A stretch of 9,634 nucleotides of DNA from Thermococcus sp. (GCA_011050175.1 DRGF01000216.1:1-9634), one strand, 5' to 3'. Numbered from the stretch's first letter, positions 1 through 6,760 are shown. Numbers and translations: made by a program. Notes: generated by a model from the letters alone, not told the origin.

Positions 1-97
1 CCCCGGCTCCGAGGGAACCGGCCTTAAGCGGGTCATCGTGAAAGCGCGGGACAAAGAAGGCAGTGATGTGCGCGGGGACGAATGCCCTCACCAGCAT
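1..97 (-). CDS. Pantoate kinase, N-terminal fragment (cut by window edge)
   Basis: Only the first 32 residues are present; the gene continues left of the window. They begin MLVRAFVPAHITAFFVPRF and continue through DDPLKAGSLGAG, which I recognise as the start of archaeal pantoate kinase, a GHMP-superfamily kinase. The family phosphorylates pantoate to 4-phosphopantoate in the archaeal coenzyme A pathway, where phosphopantothenate synthetase acts next. The GSLGAG stretch is the beginning of the GHMP substrate and nucleotide-binding region. The start is the ATG at 95-97 because a strong GGAGGTGAG Shine-Dalgarno site (101-109) lies 3 nt upstream, and no in-frame longer start is better placed. The next gene upstream on this strand (nhaC) has its own promoter and a pyrimidine-rich end, so this gene is probably transcribed separately. 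The fragment is short, so the family call rests on N-terminal likeness only. Confidence 0.8.
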   Translation of the reverse strand, partial: MLVRAFVPAHITAFFVPRFHDDPLKAGSLGAG

Positions 98-130
98 GTT
101 CTCACCTCCGAGAAAAGTGCACCACTGTCC

Positions 131-138
131 TTTTAAAA
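131..138 (-). promoter_or_regulatory. TATA box of the pantoate kinase gene
   Basis: TTTTAAAA is centred about 37 bp before the start codon at 97. An archaeal TATA box centred here would place the transcription start near 108-110, right at the Shine-Dalgarno site, giving a very short leader. The upstream BRE is not strong, so the call is moderate. Confidence 0.4.
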
Positions 139-144
139 CTGGCG

Positions 145-169
145 AGAAGGGAAAGAAAAGAAGGAAAGT
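145..169 (-). terminator. Pyrimidine-rich end of the nhaC transcript
   Basis: Immediately after the nhaC stop codon the minus strand is almost pure pyrimidine for about 24 nt, with several short T runs. Archaeal RNA polymerase terminates at such T-rich tracts without needing a hairpin. It sits just before the TATA box of the next gene, which is where a terminator is expected. Confidence 0.45.
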
Positions 170-1828
170 TCACTCCTCCACCACGTAGATGGGCACCTTG
201 CCGTGCGGTACGCCGTACTTCTTGCCGTACCACTCGCTGAGGACGTACCATGCAGCCACGAGGAGAACCACACCGAGCGGCAGGAGTATCACCCAGCTCC
301 TAACTCCAAGAGCAAAGAGGACGTAGAGCACAGCACCTATAGATGCGACGGTAACGGCGTAGGGTATCTGGGTCGTGACGTGGTCTATGTGATCCGAGCC
401 GCTGAACATGGAGCTCATGATTGTTGTATCGCTTATCGGGGAGCAGTGGTCGCCGAATATCGAGCCGGTGAATGTCGCCCCGATGGTGGCGAAGACTATC
501 TGGTTGACCTGGCCCCCGGTGAAGGCGAGGCTCAGCTCGACGCCGAGCGGGACCATGATGGCGAAGGTTCCCCAGCTGGTTCCGGTGGTGAATGCAACGA
601 ACATCGCCGCGAGGAACATTATTAGCGGCATCCACGGCCCGAGGTTCGCTCCGGAGCCGGTGGCAAGGCTGATGACGTAGTCGCCGGTTCCAACGGTTTC
701 AGCGGCAGTACCGAGGCTCCAGGCAAGGACGAGGACGGTGTTTGCAAAGATCATCTGCTTCATTCCCCTTATGACAGTCTCCTCCCACTCTTCTATCGTC
801 ATCTTCTTCTTGCCCAGGAGCATTACACTGGCGACAACGACCATAGCGAAGGATCCCCATAGAAGGGCAGTTGCAGCGTCCGCCTCACGGAAGGAGTCGA
901 TGAAGCTGTAGCTGAGGAAGTTGACGCCAAAGGGGTTCTCGAGCTCCGTCCACCAGCCCAGGTCCTGGCTGTAGGCCGCGAGGTTCGCCGCCCCCGTGTA
1001 CCAGAGCCCCACCATTGAGACCACGAGGAGGACAAGGACAGGGATAACGAAGTCCCAGAGGTTTCCGCCCTCCTTGGGCGTCCCGAGGTCAGTCTCAGTG
1101 GTCATGAGCGGCTTCGCACCGTCGCGGAGGACTTTGCCCTCGGTCCTGGCGCGCATCTCGGCCTTGAGCATAGCCCCATAGTGCCTGTGGGTGTAGGCCA
1201 CGATGAAAACGAGCAGTATCGCCAGTATTGAATAGAACCTGTAGGGAACGCTTGAGAGCCAGGCGTCGTAGGTTCCATAGGTAACATCAGCACTTGAAAA
1301 TCCATTTCCTATCATGGCCAGCTCATAGCCTATCCAGGTTGATATCAGAGCAAGGCCCGAAACAGGGGCCGCAGTGGAGTCATCTATGTAAGCAAGCATC
1401 TCCCTTGAAACCCTGGTTCTGTCTGTTATGGGCCTCATCGTGTTTCCAACGACTATGGTGTTGGTGTAGTCATCGAAGAACACAAGGACACCGAGAAGCC
1501 ATCCAAGGAGCGAGGCCCCCCTGCTGCTCTTGACCCTCCTTGCCAGAGAAGCCGCCAGCGCATGGACTGCGCCGGACTTGTAAACAAGCCCAACACCCGC
1601 ACCTATCAGGAAGTCAAAGATCAGTATCCTCGCGTTCCAGTCGTCTGTGACGCTACCCACAACCCACTCCAGCGTCTGAGTAGTCCCGACCAGAGGGTTG
1701 CCGCTGGCGACCATCACTCCACCAATCCATATTCCCGCGAACAGTGCCAGGATGACCCTCTTAGTCAATATCGCCAGGGAGATGGCTACCAAAGGTGGCA
1801 GTAAAGACAGTATTCCAAAGTCCGACAT
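170..1828 (-). CDS. nhaC: Na+/H+ antiporter, NhaC family
   Basis: A polytopic inner-membrane transporter of 552 residues, expected to exchange Na+ for H+ in pH and salt homeostasis. Family hallmarks are visible: FFDDYTN at residues 117-123 and the following GNTMRPITDRTR, GTSWGTF at 416-422, and GDHCSPISDT at 459-468. The paired acidic residues of FFDDYTN and the Asp of GDHC are the likely ion-handling residues. Many hydrophobic segments run through the protein, with a charged cytoplasmic-type loop near 213-255, and the charged tail after 530 is short. The frame is open upstream to an earlier Met, but I place the start at MSDFGIL because GGAGGTGA (1833-1840) lies 4 nt before it. The gene stands alone with its own promoter. 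Members of this superfamily can also carry organic anions (malate/lactate exchangers), so the substrate is a family inference. Confidence 0.88.
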   Translation of the reverse strand: MSDFGILSLLPPLVAISLAILTKRVILALFAGIWIGGVMVASGNPLVGTTQTLEWVVGSVTDDWNARILIFDFLIGAGVGLVYKSGAVHALAASLARRVKSSRGASLLGWLLGVLVFFDDYTNTIVVGNTMRPITDRTRVSREMLAYIDDSTAAPVSGLALISTWIGYELAMIGNGFSSADVTYGTYDAWLSSVPYRFYSILAILLVFIVAYTHRHYGAMLKAEMRARTEGKVLRDGAKPLMTTETDLGTPKEGGNLWDFVIPVLVLLVVSMVGLWYTGAANLAAYSQDLGWWTELENPFGVNFLSYSFIDSFREADAATALLWGSFAMVVVASVMLLGKKKMTIEEWEETVIRGMKQMIFANTVLVLAWSLGTAAETVGTGDYVISLATGSGANLGPWMPLIMFLAAMFVAFTTGTSWGTFAIMVPLGVELSLAFTGGQVNQIVFATIGATFTGSIFGDHCSPISDTTIMSSMFSGSDHIDHVTTQIPYAVTVASIGAVLYVLFALGVRSWVILLPLGVVLLVAAWYVLSEWYGKKYGVPHGKVPIYVVEE

Positions 1829-1870
1829 GACTTCACCTCCAACGGGTTTTGAACCCATAAATATCGGCGA

Positions 1871-1885
1871 TTTATAAACTTTGCC
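1871..1885 (-). promoter_or_regulatory. BRE/TATA promoter of nhaC
   Basis: On the minus strand GCAAAG is followed by TTTATAAA (1871-1878). The box is centred 46 bp before the start codon, predicting a transcription start near 1849 and a leader of about 20 nt carrying the Shine-Dalgarno site. Four-base arms CGGC (1865-1868) and GCCG (1883-1886) flank the TATA box, which could be a small operator or chance. Confidence 0.6.
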
Positions 1886-1892
1886 GGAATAT

Positions 1893-2117
1893 TTTTGACA
1901 TATGGGCGATCTCTCGAAAATGCTGCTGAACTACCACGGTGATTAATAGTATTAACTGACCATTTCAGCGAATATCCATGTTTCACTGCATCATTATATA
2001 CCTTCAAGCACAATAATGCCCATCAACATCATAAAAACTTTTCCCAGAAAAAGTTCAGCAGAATCGTGAAAAGCATTAATAAAAGCCAGATAGGGCTCCG
2101 TTATTCAGAATAGTAAT
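1893..2117. other. AT-rich spacer without a recognisable gene
   Basis: About 300 bp separate the nhaC start from the end of the uracil-DNA glycosylase gene. The stretch is visibly richer in A and T than the genes around it. I find no coding region with a ribosome binding site, no tRNA and no C/D-box-like RNA I can defend. It holds a 10-bp inverted repeat (CTGCTGAACT at 1923-1932, AGTTCAGCAG at 2052-2061) and a small hairpin with AACTTTT (2036-2042) and AAAAGTT (2049-2055) arms around a 6-nt loop. Neither has an assigned role. Confidence 0.5.
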
Positions 2118-2134
2118 CTAAAAGGTGAAGAAAG
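2118..2134 (-). terminator. T-rich end of the udg operon
   Basis: Just after the glycosylase stop codon the minus strand reads CTTTCTTCACCTTTTAG, a pyrimidine tract compatible with archaeal T-run termination. It is shorter and less uniform than the nhaC tract. Confidence 0.3.
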
Positions 2135-2136
2135 GT

Positions 2137-2724
2137 TCATAATGATGAGCTTATGAGTTCCTTCAGCTTCTGGAAGTCCTTTCTGAGTTCCTCCTTTATG
2201 GGCGGCCGGTAGAGAGCAGCGGCCGGGTGGTACATTGGCATTATGATTATTTTGCCGAAGAGCGTGTGTGCCTCGAAAGTTTTTCCGTGTATCTTGCTTA
2301 TCGGCTCGGGCTCAAAGCCGAACTTCTCGAGGATGTACCTCATGGAGTGCCTGCCGAGGGGGACGATGACCTTCGGCCTTATCGTGTCTATCTGCCTGTC
2401 GAGGTAGGGGGCACAGGCCTTTATCTCCTCCTCCGTTGGGTCGCGGTTCTCCGGGGGGCGGCACTTGACTATGTTGGTGATGTAAACCTCGTCCCTGGTG
2501 AGGCCTATCTCCGCCAGAAGCTCGTCGAGAACCTTACCCGCCCTGCCTACGAAGGGCAGACCCTTCTGATCCTCCCAGTACCCGGGAGCCTCTCCCACGA
2601 ACATTATTTCGGCGGAGTAGCTTCCCGAACCGGGGACGGCGTTGGTTCTGAGGCCCCCGAGCGGGCACTTCTGACAGCTCCGAACCCTTTCCTCTAGCCT
2701 TTTCATGAGCTCGTCCTTTCCCAT
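2137..2724 (-). CDS. udg: Uracil-DNA glycosylase, family 4 (iron-sulfur)
   Basis: A 195-residue base-excision repair enzyme that removes uracil from DNA, important where heat speeds cytosine deamination. Family 4 features are in order: a [4Fe-4S] ligand pair CQKC (C17, C20), the active-site motif GEAPG at 44-48 followed by ED (51-52) and GLPFVGRAG (55-63), NIVKCRPPENRDP with the third ligand C88, the fourth ligand C104 in IKAC, and the second active-site motif HPAAALYRP at 166-174. Length is typical of the family. The start is the ATG at 2722-2724; GAGGTG (2730-2735) lies just upstream and overlaps the stop codon of the preceding gene, leaving 9 bp between the two. This implies co-transcription and coupled translation with the 119-aa protein. 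No motif residue appears to be missing. Confidence 0.93.
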   Translation of the reverse strand: MGKDELMKRLEERVRSCQKCPLGGLRTNAVPGSGSYSAEIMFVGEAPGYWEDQKGLPFVGRAGKVLDELLAEIGLTRDEVYITNIVKCRPPENRDPTEEEIKACAPYLDRQIDTIRPKVIVPLGRHSMRYILEKFGFEPEPISKIHGKTFEAHTLFGKIIIMPMYHPAAALYRPPIKEELRKDFQKLKELISSSL

Positions 2725-2733
2725 GGGAACACC

Positions 2734-3093
2734 TCATTGCTTGAGTGCGAGCGTCTTCTGGGAGAGGTATGCCTTGAGGAACTCGACCCAGGCGGTGTAG
2801 TAGCCCTTCTCATACTCGTCCCGGAACTCGTGCTCGAGGATTCTCCGGAAGTGTTCGAGGAGCTTCTCCGCCTTCTCCCTGTCGTGCTCCGTTATGAGCT
2901 GGACTATCAGTGCATCCGGGTCGTTGTCCTTGATGGCACTCATGAACCCGTTTATGGCCTTCCCATAACCCTGTCCCCACTCCTCGGCACCGGCCATCTT
3001 CTGAAGCTTCTCCAGATGGGCCTTTGCCTTGGTGAAGTCTCTCCTCAGCAGGGCCCTTACGAACATCTCCATTCTCATCTCTCTCGCCGGCAT
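2734..3093 (-). CDS. Hypothetical helical protein of 119 aa, first gene of the udg operon
   Basis: I do not recognise this protein. It is charged and contains no cysteine, signal peptide or membrane segment. Helix-forming stretches cover residues 4-34, 44-56, 59-88 and 90-113, so an all-alpha, possibly TPR-like or four-helix fold is likely. Tyr, Trp and Phe cluster at 98-109 (YYTAWVEFLKAYL). The start is the ATG at 3091-3093 with GGTGG (3098-3102) upstream; Met6, Met8 and Met10 are alternative starts. The stop lies 9 bp before the udg start, so the two are almost certainly one transcript, but whether the protein helps DNA repair cannot be told from the sequence. Codon use looks like that of its neighbours, and the pair of tight spacing plus own promoter argues for a real gene. 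Confidence 0.75.
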   Translation of the reverse strand: MPAREMRMEMFVRALLRRDFTKAKAHLEKLQKMAGAEEWGQGYGKAINGFMSAIKDNDPDALIVQLITEHDREKAEKLLEHFRRILEHEFRDEYEKGYYTAWVEFLKAYLSQKTLALKQ

Positions 3094-3123
3094 TTGACCA
3101 CCGCCCTAAGCTATGAGCCCGTG

Positions 3124-3131
3124 TTTTTAAC
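3124..3131 (-). promoter_or_regulatory. Probable TATA box of the 119-aa/udg operon
   Basis: GTTAAAAA on the minus strand is centred about 34 bp before the start codon, which would start transcription near 3102 with a leader of only about 9 nt. It is a weak TATA match in an otherwise GC-rich stretch and faces away from the radical SAM gene promoter. Confidence 0.35.
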
Positions 3132-3192
3132 CTTAGTCCCTGCCCCTTGTCCCGATGTGGACACAGCTATGAAGAAAAATCTGCATATTTAC

Positions 3193-3207
3193 GCAAAAGT
3201 TTTTATA
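3193..3207 (+). promoter_or_regulatory. Strong BRE/TATA promoter of the radical SAM operon
   Basis: GCAAAAG (3193-3199) directly followed by TTTTTATA (3200-3207) is close to the ideal archaeal BRE plus TATA arrangement. The box centre predicts transcription from about 3230, giving a leader of about 27 nt that contains the Shine-Dalgarno site at 3245-3251. Confidence 0.7.
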
Positions 3208-3256
3208 CCAGACGATTGGATAAATAACCAAAGGCAAAGTTGAAGAGGTGAAGACC

Positions 3257-6200
3257 ATGGAGAAGAGCGTTGGTGAAGTGCCCAGCGGCGAAAAGGAGTT
3301 CAATCAGCTAACACGGAAGGTCAGGGACATTCTGGAATTCCCGGAAATAAGCGAGGAAGAGTTTGAGAGCATGTTGAAGAGCGCGAGCCGAGCCTACGGA
3401 GGGCCCCTCCCCCACAAGACGTATTCTCTCTGTCCCGAAACCAGGAAGGTTGTTCCAGCCCTAATCTGGGAAAAGGACGGTAAGGTCTGGATAACGAAGA
3501 AGTGCCCCGAGGGCATGATAACCGATGTTTATTATGAGAGCGTCGAACAGTACCACCACTTCCAGAAATGGAAGTACGACTTCAAACTCATGAGCGCCAA
3601 CGTCGAGGGCTCCGGTGTTAACTGCCCCTTCGACTGCGGCCTCTGCCCGAGGCACCGCTCCCACACCAACCTTCTGAACATAGTTCTGACCAACCGCTGC
3701 AACCTGAACTGCTGGTATTGCCTGCCAAGGGATGAGGAAATCCTCTTCAGGATACGTGGGGAGACAGTTATAGCCAGGATGGAAGACGTTGCTAAGTTAA
3801 TCAATTTTGAGCACAGGGTCGAGATAGACGGCTTTTCCGGCGAGTATGGCACACCGGACTTCCTTGAGGTGCTAACATTCAGGGAAGGCAAGGCAGAGTG
3901 GGTCAAGGTGACCAAGTTCCTGAGAAGAAAGCACGAGGGCGAGGTTTACAGGATTAGAACCCACACGGGCAGGGTTCTTAGAACCACACCAGAGCACAAG
4001 TTCATAGTTTACTCCAACGGTGGCTTCGTTAAGAAGAGGGCTGATGAGCTTTCCCCCGGTGATGAGCTGGTTCTCCTCTGGAACTTTGAGGCCGAAGATA
4101 ATGTTCAGGAGATAGACCTCATCGAGGCCTTCAAGGAGTTGCCGGAGGAAGAGAAGGAGAAGATTTACGTGAGGGGTATTAGCGACCTCGACCTCTCGCC
4201 GCTGAAGGCCAAATACGGGGATAAAATCTACCAGTGGAAGAGCAGGGACTCAATGCCCCTGAAAGCCTTCTATGAGCTTGGCGTTAGTGGAACCTTCAGG
4301 CTTGGAAGGGACGCCACTAAGCACGAGCTTCCCTCAAAGCTTAAAATAACCCCTGAATTCGCCAAGCTCGTCGGTTACTTCATAGCGGACGGCCATTACA
4401 CGGATAAGGATTTGAGGATAACCGTCGCCCATGAAGACGTTGAGAGGGAGTTAACCGCCATAATCGAAGGCCTCGGTTTGCCCCATAGCGCCCTTGAATG
4501 GGAAGGCAAGGCGAAGCAGATAGTTATAGGTAGCAGGCTGATGAGGCTCGTCTTCAAATACGCCCTTGGAATTCCGGAGAAGGCCGAGAACAAGAGACTC
4601 CCGAAGGACTTCCTGAGGTTCCCGCGGGAGGTCAGGATTGCTCTGCTAAGCGGGCTCTTCAACGGTGACGGCTACGTTGTCAGGGGCGAGAGGCACCTTA
4701 ACGTTGGCTACGCAAGCGTGTCGAGGGGATTGATAAGGGACATCCTCTACCTGCTGGCCTCACTTGGAGTGTTCGCAAGGGTTTACACGGTTCCAAAGGA
4801 GAAGGTCAGCGGCGCCAACCACGACCTCCACAAGCTCTACATAGCGGGTCAAGACATGGTCAAGCTCGTTGAGATGCTTGAGCTTCGGGAAGGCCACAGG
4901 GAGAGACTCGGCGACGTTGGTGAGAGAAAACCAGTCAGGACGAATCGCGTTGGTGACTTCTTTATTGACACCGTCGAGTTCATTGAGACAGAGGAGTACA
5001 GCGGCTACGTTTACGACCTTGAGGTTAATGCCGAAGAGCACGCCTTTGTCGCCGGCGACGGAATGCTGATAAGCAACTGCTTCTTCTACGCCAAGGAGGG
5101 CCAGCCGATTTACGAGCCGACGCTTGAGCAGATACGCATGATGCTCCGCAACGCCAAGAAGGAGTACCCGATTGGAGCGAACGCCGTCCAGTTCACCGGC
5201 GGCGAGCCGACCCTCCGCGACGACCTCATAGAGATTATCAAAATTGCAAAAGAAGAAGGTTACGACCACGTCCAGCTCAACACCGATGGAATCAAGCTCG
5301 CCTTTGACCCCGAGCTGGTTAAAGAGATTAGAGAGGCTGGAACTAACACACTCTACCTGAGCTACGATGGAATGACACCCCAGACCAACTGGAAGAACCA
5401 CTGGGAGATCCCGCTCATCTTTGAAAACGTGAGGAAGGCCGGGGGGCCGGGAATAGTCCTCGTGCCGACAACCATTAGAAACGTCAACGACCACGAACTC
5501 GGGGCAATAATCAACTTCGGCCTCAACCACCTCGACATCGTCAGGGGAGTCAACTTCCAGCCTATCTCGCAGGTCGGCAGGGTTCCGAAGAAGGAGCGCC
5601 AGAGGTTCAGGATAACAATCCCAGGGGCGATAAAGCGCATAGAGGAGCAGACCAATGGAGCCATTGCCAAGGACGACTGGTACCCAATCCCGATAGCCGG
5701 CCACATCGCGAGGTTCTTTGAGGCCTTTACCGGCTCACGCTACTACATGACCAGTCACTTCGCCTGCGGAGCGGCTACCTACATCTTCCTCGACCGCGAG
5801 AACAAGCGCGTCGTCCCAATAAGCAGGTTCCTCGACGTCGAAGGCTTCGTTGAGTACCTTGAGAGCAAAGCTGAAGAGATAGAGCAGTGGCGGAGGCTCG
5901 GAAAGCTCCAGAAGCTCAAGCTCGGTGCGGAGATATTCATGAAGTTCAGGAGCTTCTACGACGAAAAATACGCCCCCAAGGGCGTCGGTGTACTTGAACT
6001 CATAAAGAACGCCTTCATGCACGGAAACTACGACGCCCTCGGACAGTTCCACATGAACTCACTCTTCCTTGGAATGATGCACTTCATGGACGAGTACAAC
6101 TACGACGTTGAGCGCGTGGAGCGCTGTGTCATCCACTACGCCATGCCGGACGGAAGGATAGTGCCCTTCTGTACATTCAACGTGATTCCGGAGCTCTACA

Positions 6201-6388
6201 GGGACAAGGTGCAGGCCCAGTTCAGCTACACGTGGGACGAGTGGAAGGCCATGCACCCGGACTGGGACTACAAGAAGGACAAGTACGTCAGGACCAAGGA
6301 GTTCGTCGAGGAGATGAAGAACAGCGAGCTCTACAGGAAGACCTACATTGACATAGAGGACTACTTTGGGTTGAACACCAAGGCATGA
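3257..6388 (+). CDS. tes: COG1964 radical SAM enzyme, tetraether lipid synthase (Tes)-like, intein-containing precursor
   Basis: The precursor is 1043 residues; removal of the intein (155-607) leaves a 590-residue enzyme. The radical SAM motif is CNLNCWY|CFF, with ligands C148, C152 and C608 joined only after splicing. GGEP follows at 648-651. The N-terminal part has C59, C83, then C123, C127 and C130 in a CPFDCGLCPRH stretch, and the C-terminal part has C837 (FACGAATYIF), C957 and C972 (MPDGRIVPFCTFN). This order is that of COG1964, whose Methanocaldococcus member MJ0619 is tetraether lipid synthase, joining archaeol tails through a carbon-carbon bond at the membrane. Earlier annotations call the family MoaA-like or pterin methyltransferase. 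The start is the ATG at 3257, 5 nt after GAGGTGA; a GTG at 3248 lies inside that site and is rejected. Only 11 extein cysteines are seen, so cluster content, and hence exact equivalence to Tes, is uncertain. Confidence 0.82.
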   Translation: MEKSVGEVPSGEKEFNQLTRKVRDILEFPEISEEEFESMLKSASRAYGGPLPHKTYSLCPETRKVVPALIWEKDGKVWITKKCPEGMITDVYYESVEQYHHFQKWKYDFKLMSANVEGSGVNCPFDCGLCPRHRSHTNLLNIVLTNRCNLNCWYCLPRDEEILFRIRGETVIARMEDVAKLINFEHRVEIDGFSGEYGTPDFLEVLTFREGKAEWVKVTKFLRRKHEGEVYRIRTHTGRVLRTTPEHKFIVYSNGGFVKKRADELSPGDELVLLWNFEAEDNVQEIDLIEAFKELPEEEKEKIYVRGISDLDLSPLKAKYGDKIYQWKSRDSMPLKAFYELGVSGTFRLGRDATKHELPSKLKITPEFAKLVGYFIADGHYTDKDLRITVAHEDVERELTAIIEGLGLPHSALEWEGKAKQIVIGSRLMRLVFKYALGIPEKAENKRLPKDFLRFPREVRIALLSGLFNGDGYVVRGERHLNVGYASVSRGLIRDILYLLASLGVFARVYTVPKEKVSGANHDLHKLYIAGQDMVKLVEMLELREGHRERLGDVGERKPVRTNRVGDFFIDTVEFIETEEYSGYVYDLEVNAEEHAFVAGDGMLISNCFFYAKEGQPIYEPTLEQIRMMLRNAKKEYPIGANAVQFTGGEPTLRDDLIEIIKIAKEEGYDHVQLNTDGIKLAFDPELVKEIREAGTNTLYLSYDGMTPQTNWKNHWEIPLIFENVRKAGGPGIVLVPTTIRNVNDHELGAIINFGLNHLDIVRGVNFQPISQVGRVPKKERQRFRITIPGAIKRIEEQTNGAIAKDDWYPIPIAGHIARFFEAFTGSRYYMTSHFACGAATYIFLDRENKRVVPISRFLDVEGFVEYLESKAEEIEQWRRLGKLQKLKLGAEIFMKFRSFYDEKYAPKGVGVLELIKNAFMHGNYDALGQFHMNSLFLGMMHFMDEYNYDVERVERCVIHYAMPDGRIVPFCTFNVIPELYRDKVQAQFSYTWDEWKAMHPDWDYKKDKYVRTKEFVEEMKNSELYRKTYIDIEDYFGLNTKA
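3719..5077 (+). other. Intein with LAGLIDADG homing endonuclease (453 aa)
   Basis: An in-frame protein intron runs from the Cys codon at 3719 to the Asn codon at 5075-5077. In intein numbering: block A starts CLPRDEEILF with nucleophile C1; block B is RTTPEHKF with T90 and H93; the two dodecapeptide motifs are LVGYFIADG (217-225) and LLSGLFNGDG (309-318), both keeping the catalytic Asp; block D Lys lies in NKRLPKDFL (291-299); block F is VYDLEV (431-436) with H441 following; block G is MLISN and then Cys+1 of the host. The endonuclease looks intact, so the element may still be able to home. The penultimate residue is Ser452, not the usual His. Splicing joins Tyr154 to Cys608 and restores CX3CX2C. 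An intein in a MoaA-type protein is, as I recall, listed for Pyrococcus abyssi; whether it shares this site needs an alignment. Confidence 0.95.
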
Positions 6389-6398
6389 GGTGATGAAA

Positions 6399-6704
6399 AT
6401 GAGCGTTAACCCGGATAAGAAGCTCACGAAGATTATCCTCAAATTCGAAAACGTGGACTGGGAAACCGCCACCGCAAAGCAGTACGAGCTCCTGAAGGAC
6501 ACCGGAGTCTGGAGGGCCTTCATCAACGGCTACTCCAAGAACGGCGTCGTGGTCTTTGACGAGGAAAAGCTGTCCAAGGAGGAGCTCCTTGAGAGGCTGA
6601 AGGAGCTCAAGCCAGAAATCGTCAGGGAGGAGCACATCACAGTGGAGGAGCTCCTGGAGTCCAGCTACTCCTGGAACAACATCCTCGGAAAAATGGAGTC
6701 ATAA
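6399..6704 (+). CDS. Small conserved protein of 101 aa linked to the radical SAM gene (possibly DUF3213)
   Basis: A small, soluble, charged protein without cysteines or membrane segments. The predicted pattern is beta (KIILKFENV, 11-19), helix (ATAKQYELLKD, 24-34), beta (RAFINGYS and GVVVFDE, 39-55), then helix (SKEELLERLKEL, 59-70), beta (EIVREEHI) and helix to the end, an alpha/beta sandwich resembling ferredoxin-like folds. From memory it resembles Thermococcales proteins labelled DUF3213, function unknown; this is a weak recollection. The start is the ATG at 6399, 6 nt after GAGGTG (6387-6392), a site that overlaps the stop codon of the radical SAM gene at 6386-6388. This gives translational coupling and one shared transcript, which suggests, but does not show, a role beside that enzyme. 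Two nearer Met codons (6393, 6390 as GTG) lie within or against the ribosome site and are less likely. Confidence 0.78.
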   Translation: MSVNPDKKLTKIILKFENVDWETATAKQYELLKDTGVWRAFINGYSKNGVVVFDEEKLSKEELLERLKELKPEIVREEHITVEELLESSYSWNNILGKMES

Positions 6705-6730
6705 AAAGAAAGACTCGGCGGAACTCCATT

Positions 6731-6760
6731 CTCACCTTTCCTTCTACATCCTCTTTTTCC
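6731..6760 (+). terminator. Pyrimidine/T-run terminator of the radical SAM operon
   Basis: About 27 nt after the stop of the 101-aa gene the plus strand becomes pyrimidine-rich and ends in CTCTTTTTCC (6750-6759). This is the usual form of an archaeal intrinsic terminator. The hairpin-plus-T-run at 6794-6823 could act as a second one. Confidence 0.45.

Noticed and set aside
203..680. Plus-strand open frames opposite the 3' part of nhaC
   Set aside because: Antisense shadows of a gene with clear family motifs; no start signal.
1786..2013. Minus-strand open frame of 75 codons over the nhaC start and promoter
   Set aside because: It runs through the nhaC promoter and ribosome site in another frame, and has no ribosome site of its own.
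3156..3165. TGTG-GA-CACA palindrome upstream of the radical SAM promoter
   Set aside because: Four-base arms are too short to support an operator call without conservation data.
2227..3243. Plus-strand open frames opposite udg and the 119-aa gene
   Set aside because: They are reading-frame shadows; the minus-strand genes have motifs, ribosome sites and operon spacing, while these have none.
4760..5704. Long minus-strand open frame (about 314 codons) opposite the intein end and the C-extein
   Set aside because: It lies wholly antisense to a clearly coding gene, has a composition typical of the complementary frame of GC-rich archaeal genes (runs of Val, Leu, Glu, Asp), and lacks a ribosome site and promoter.
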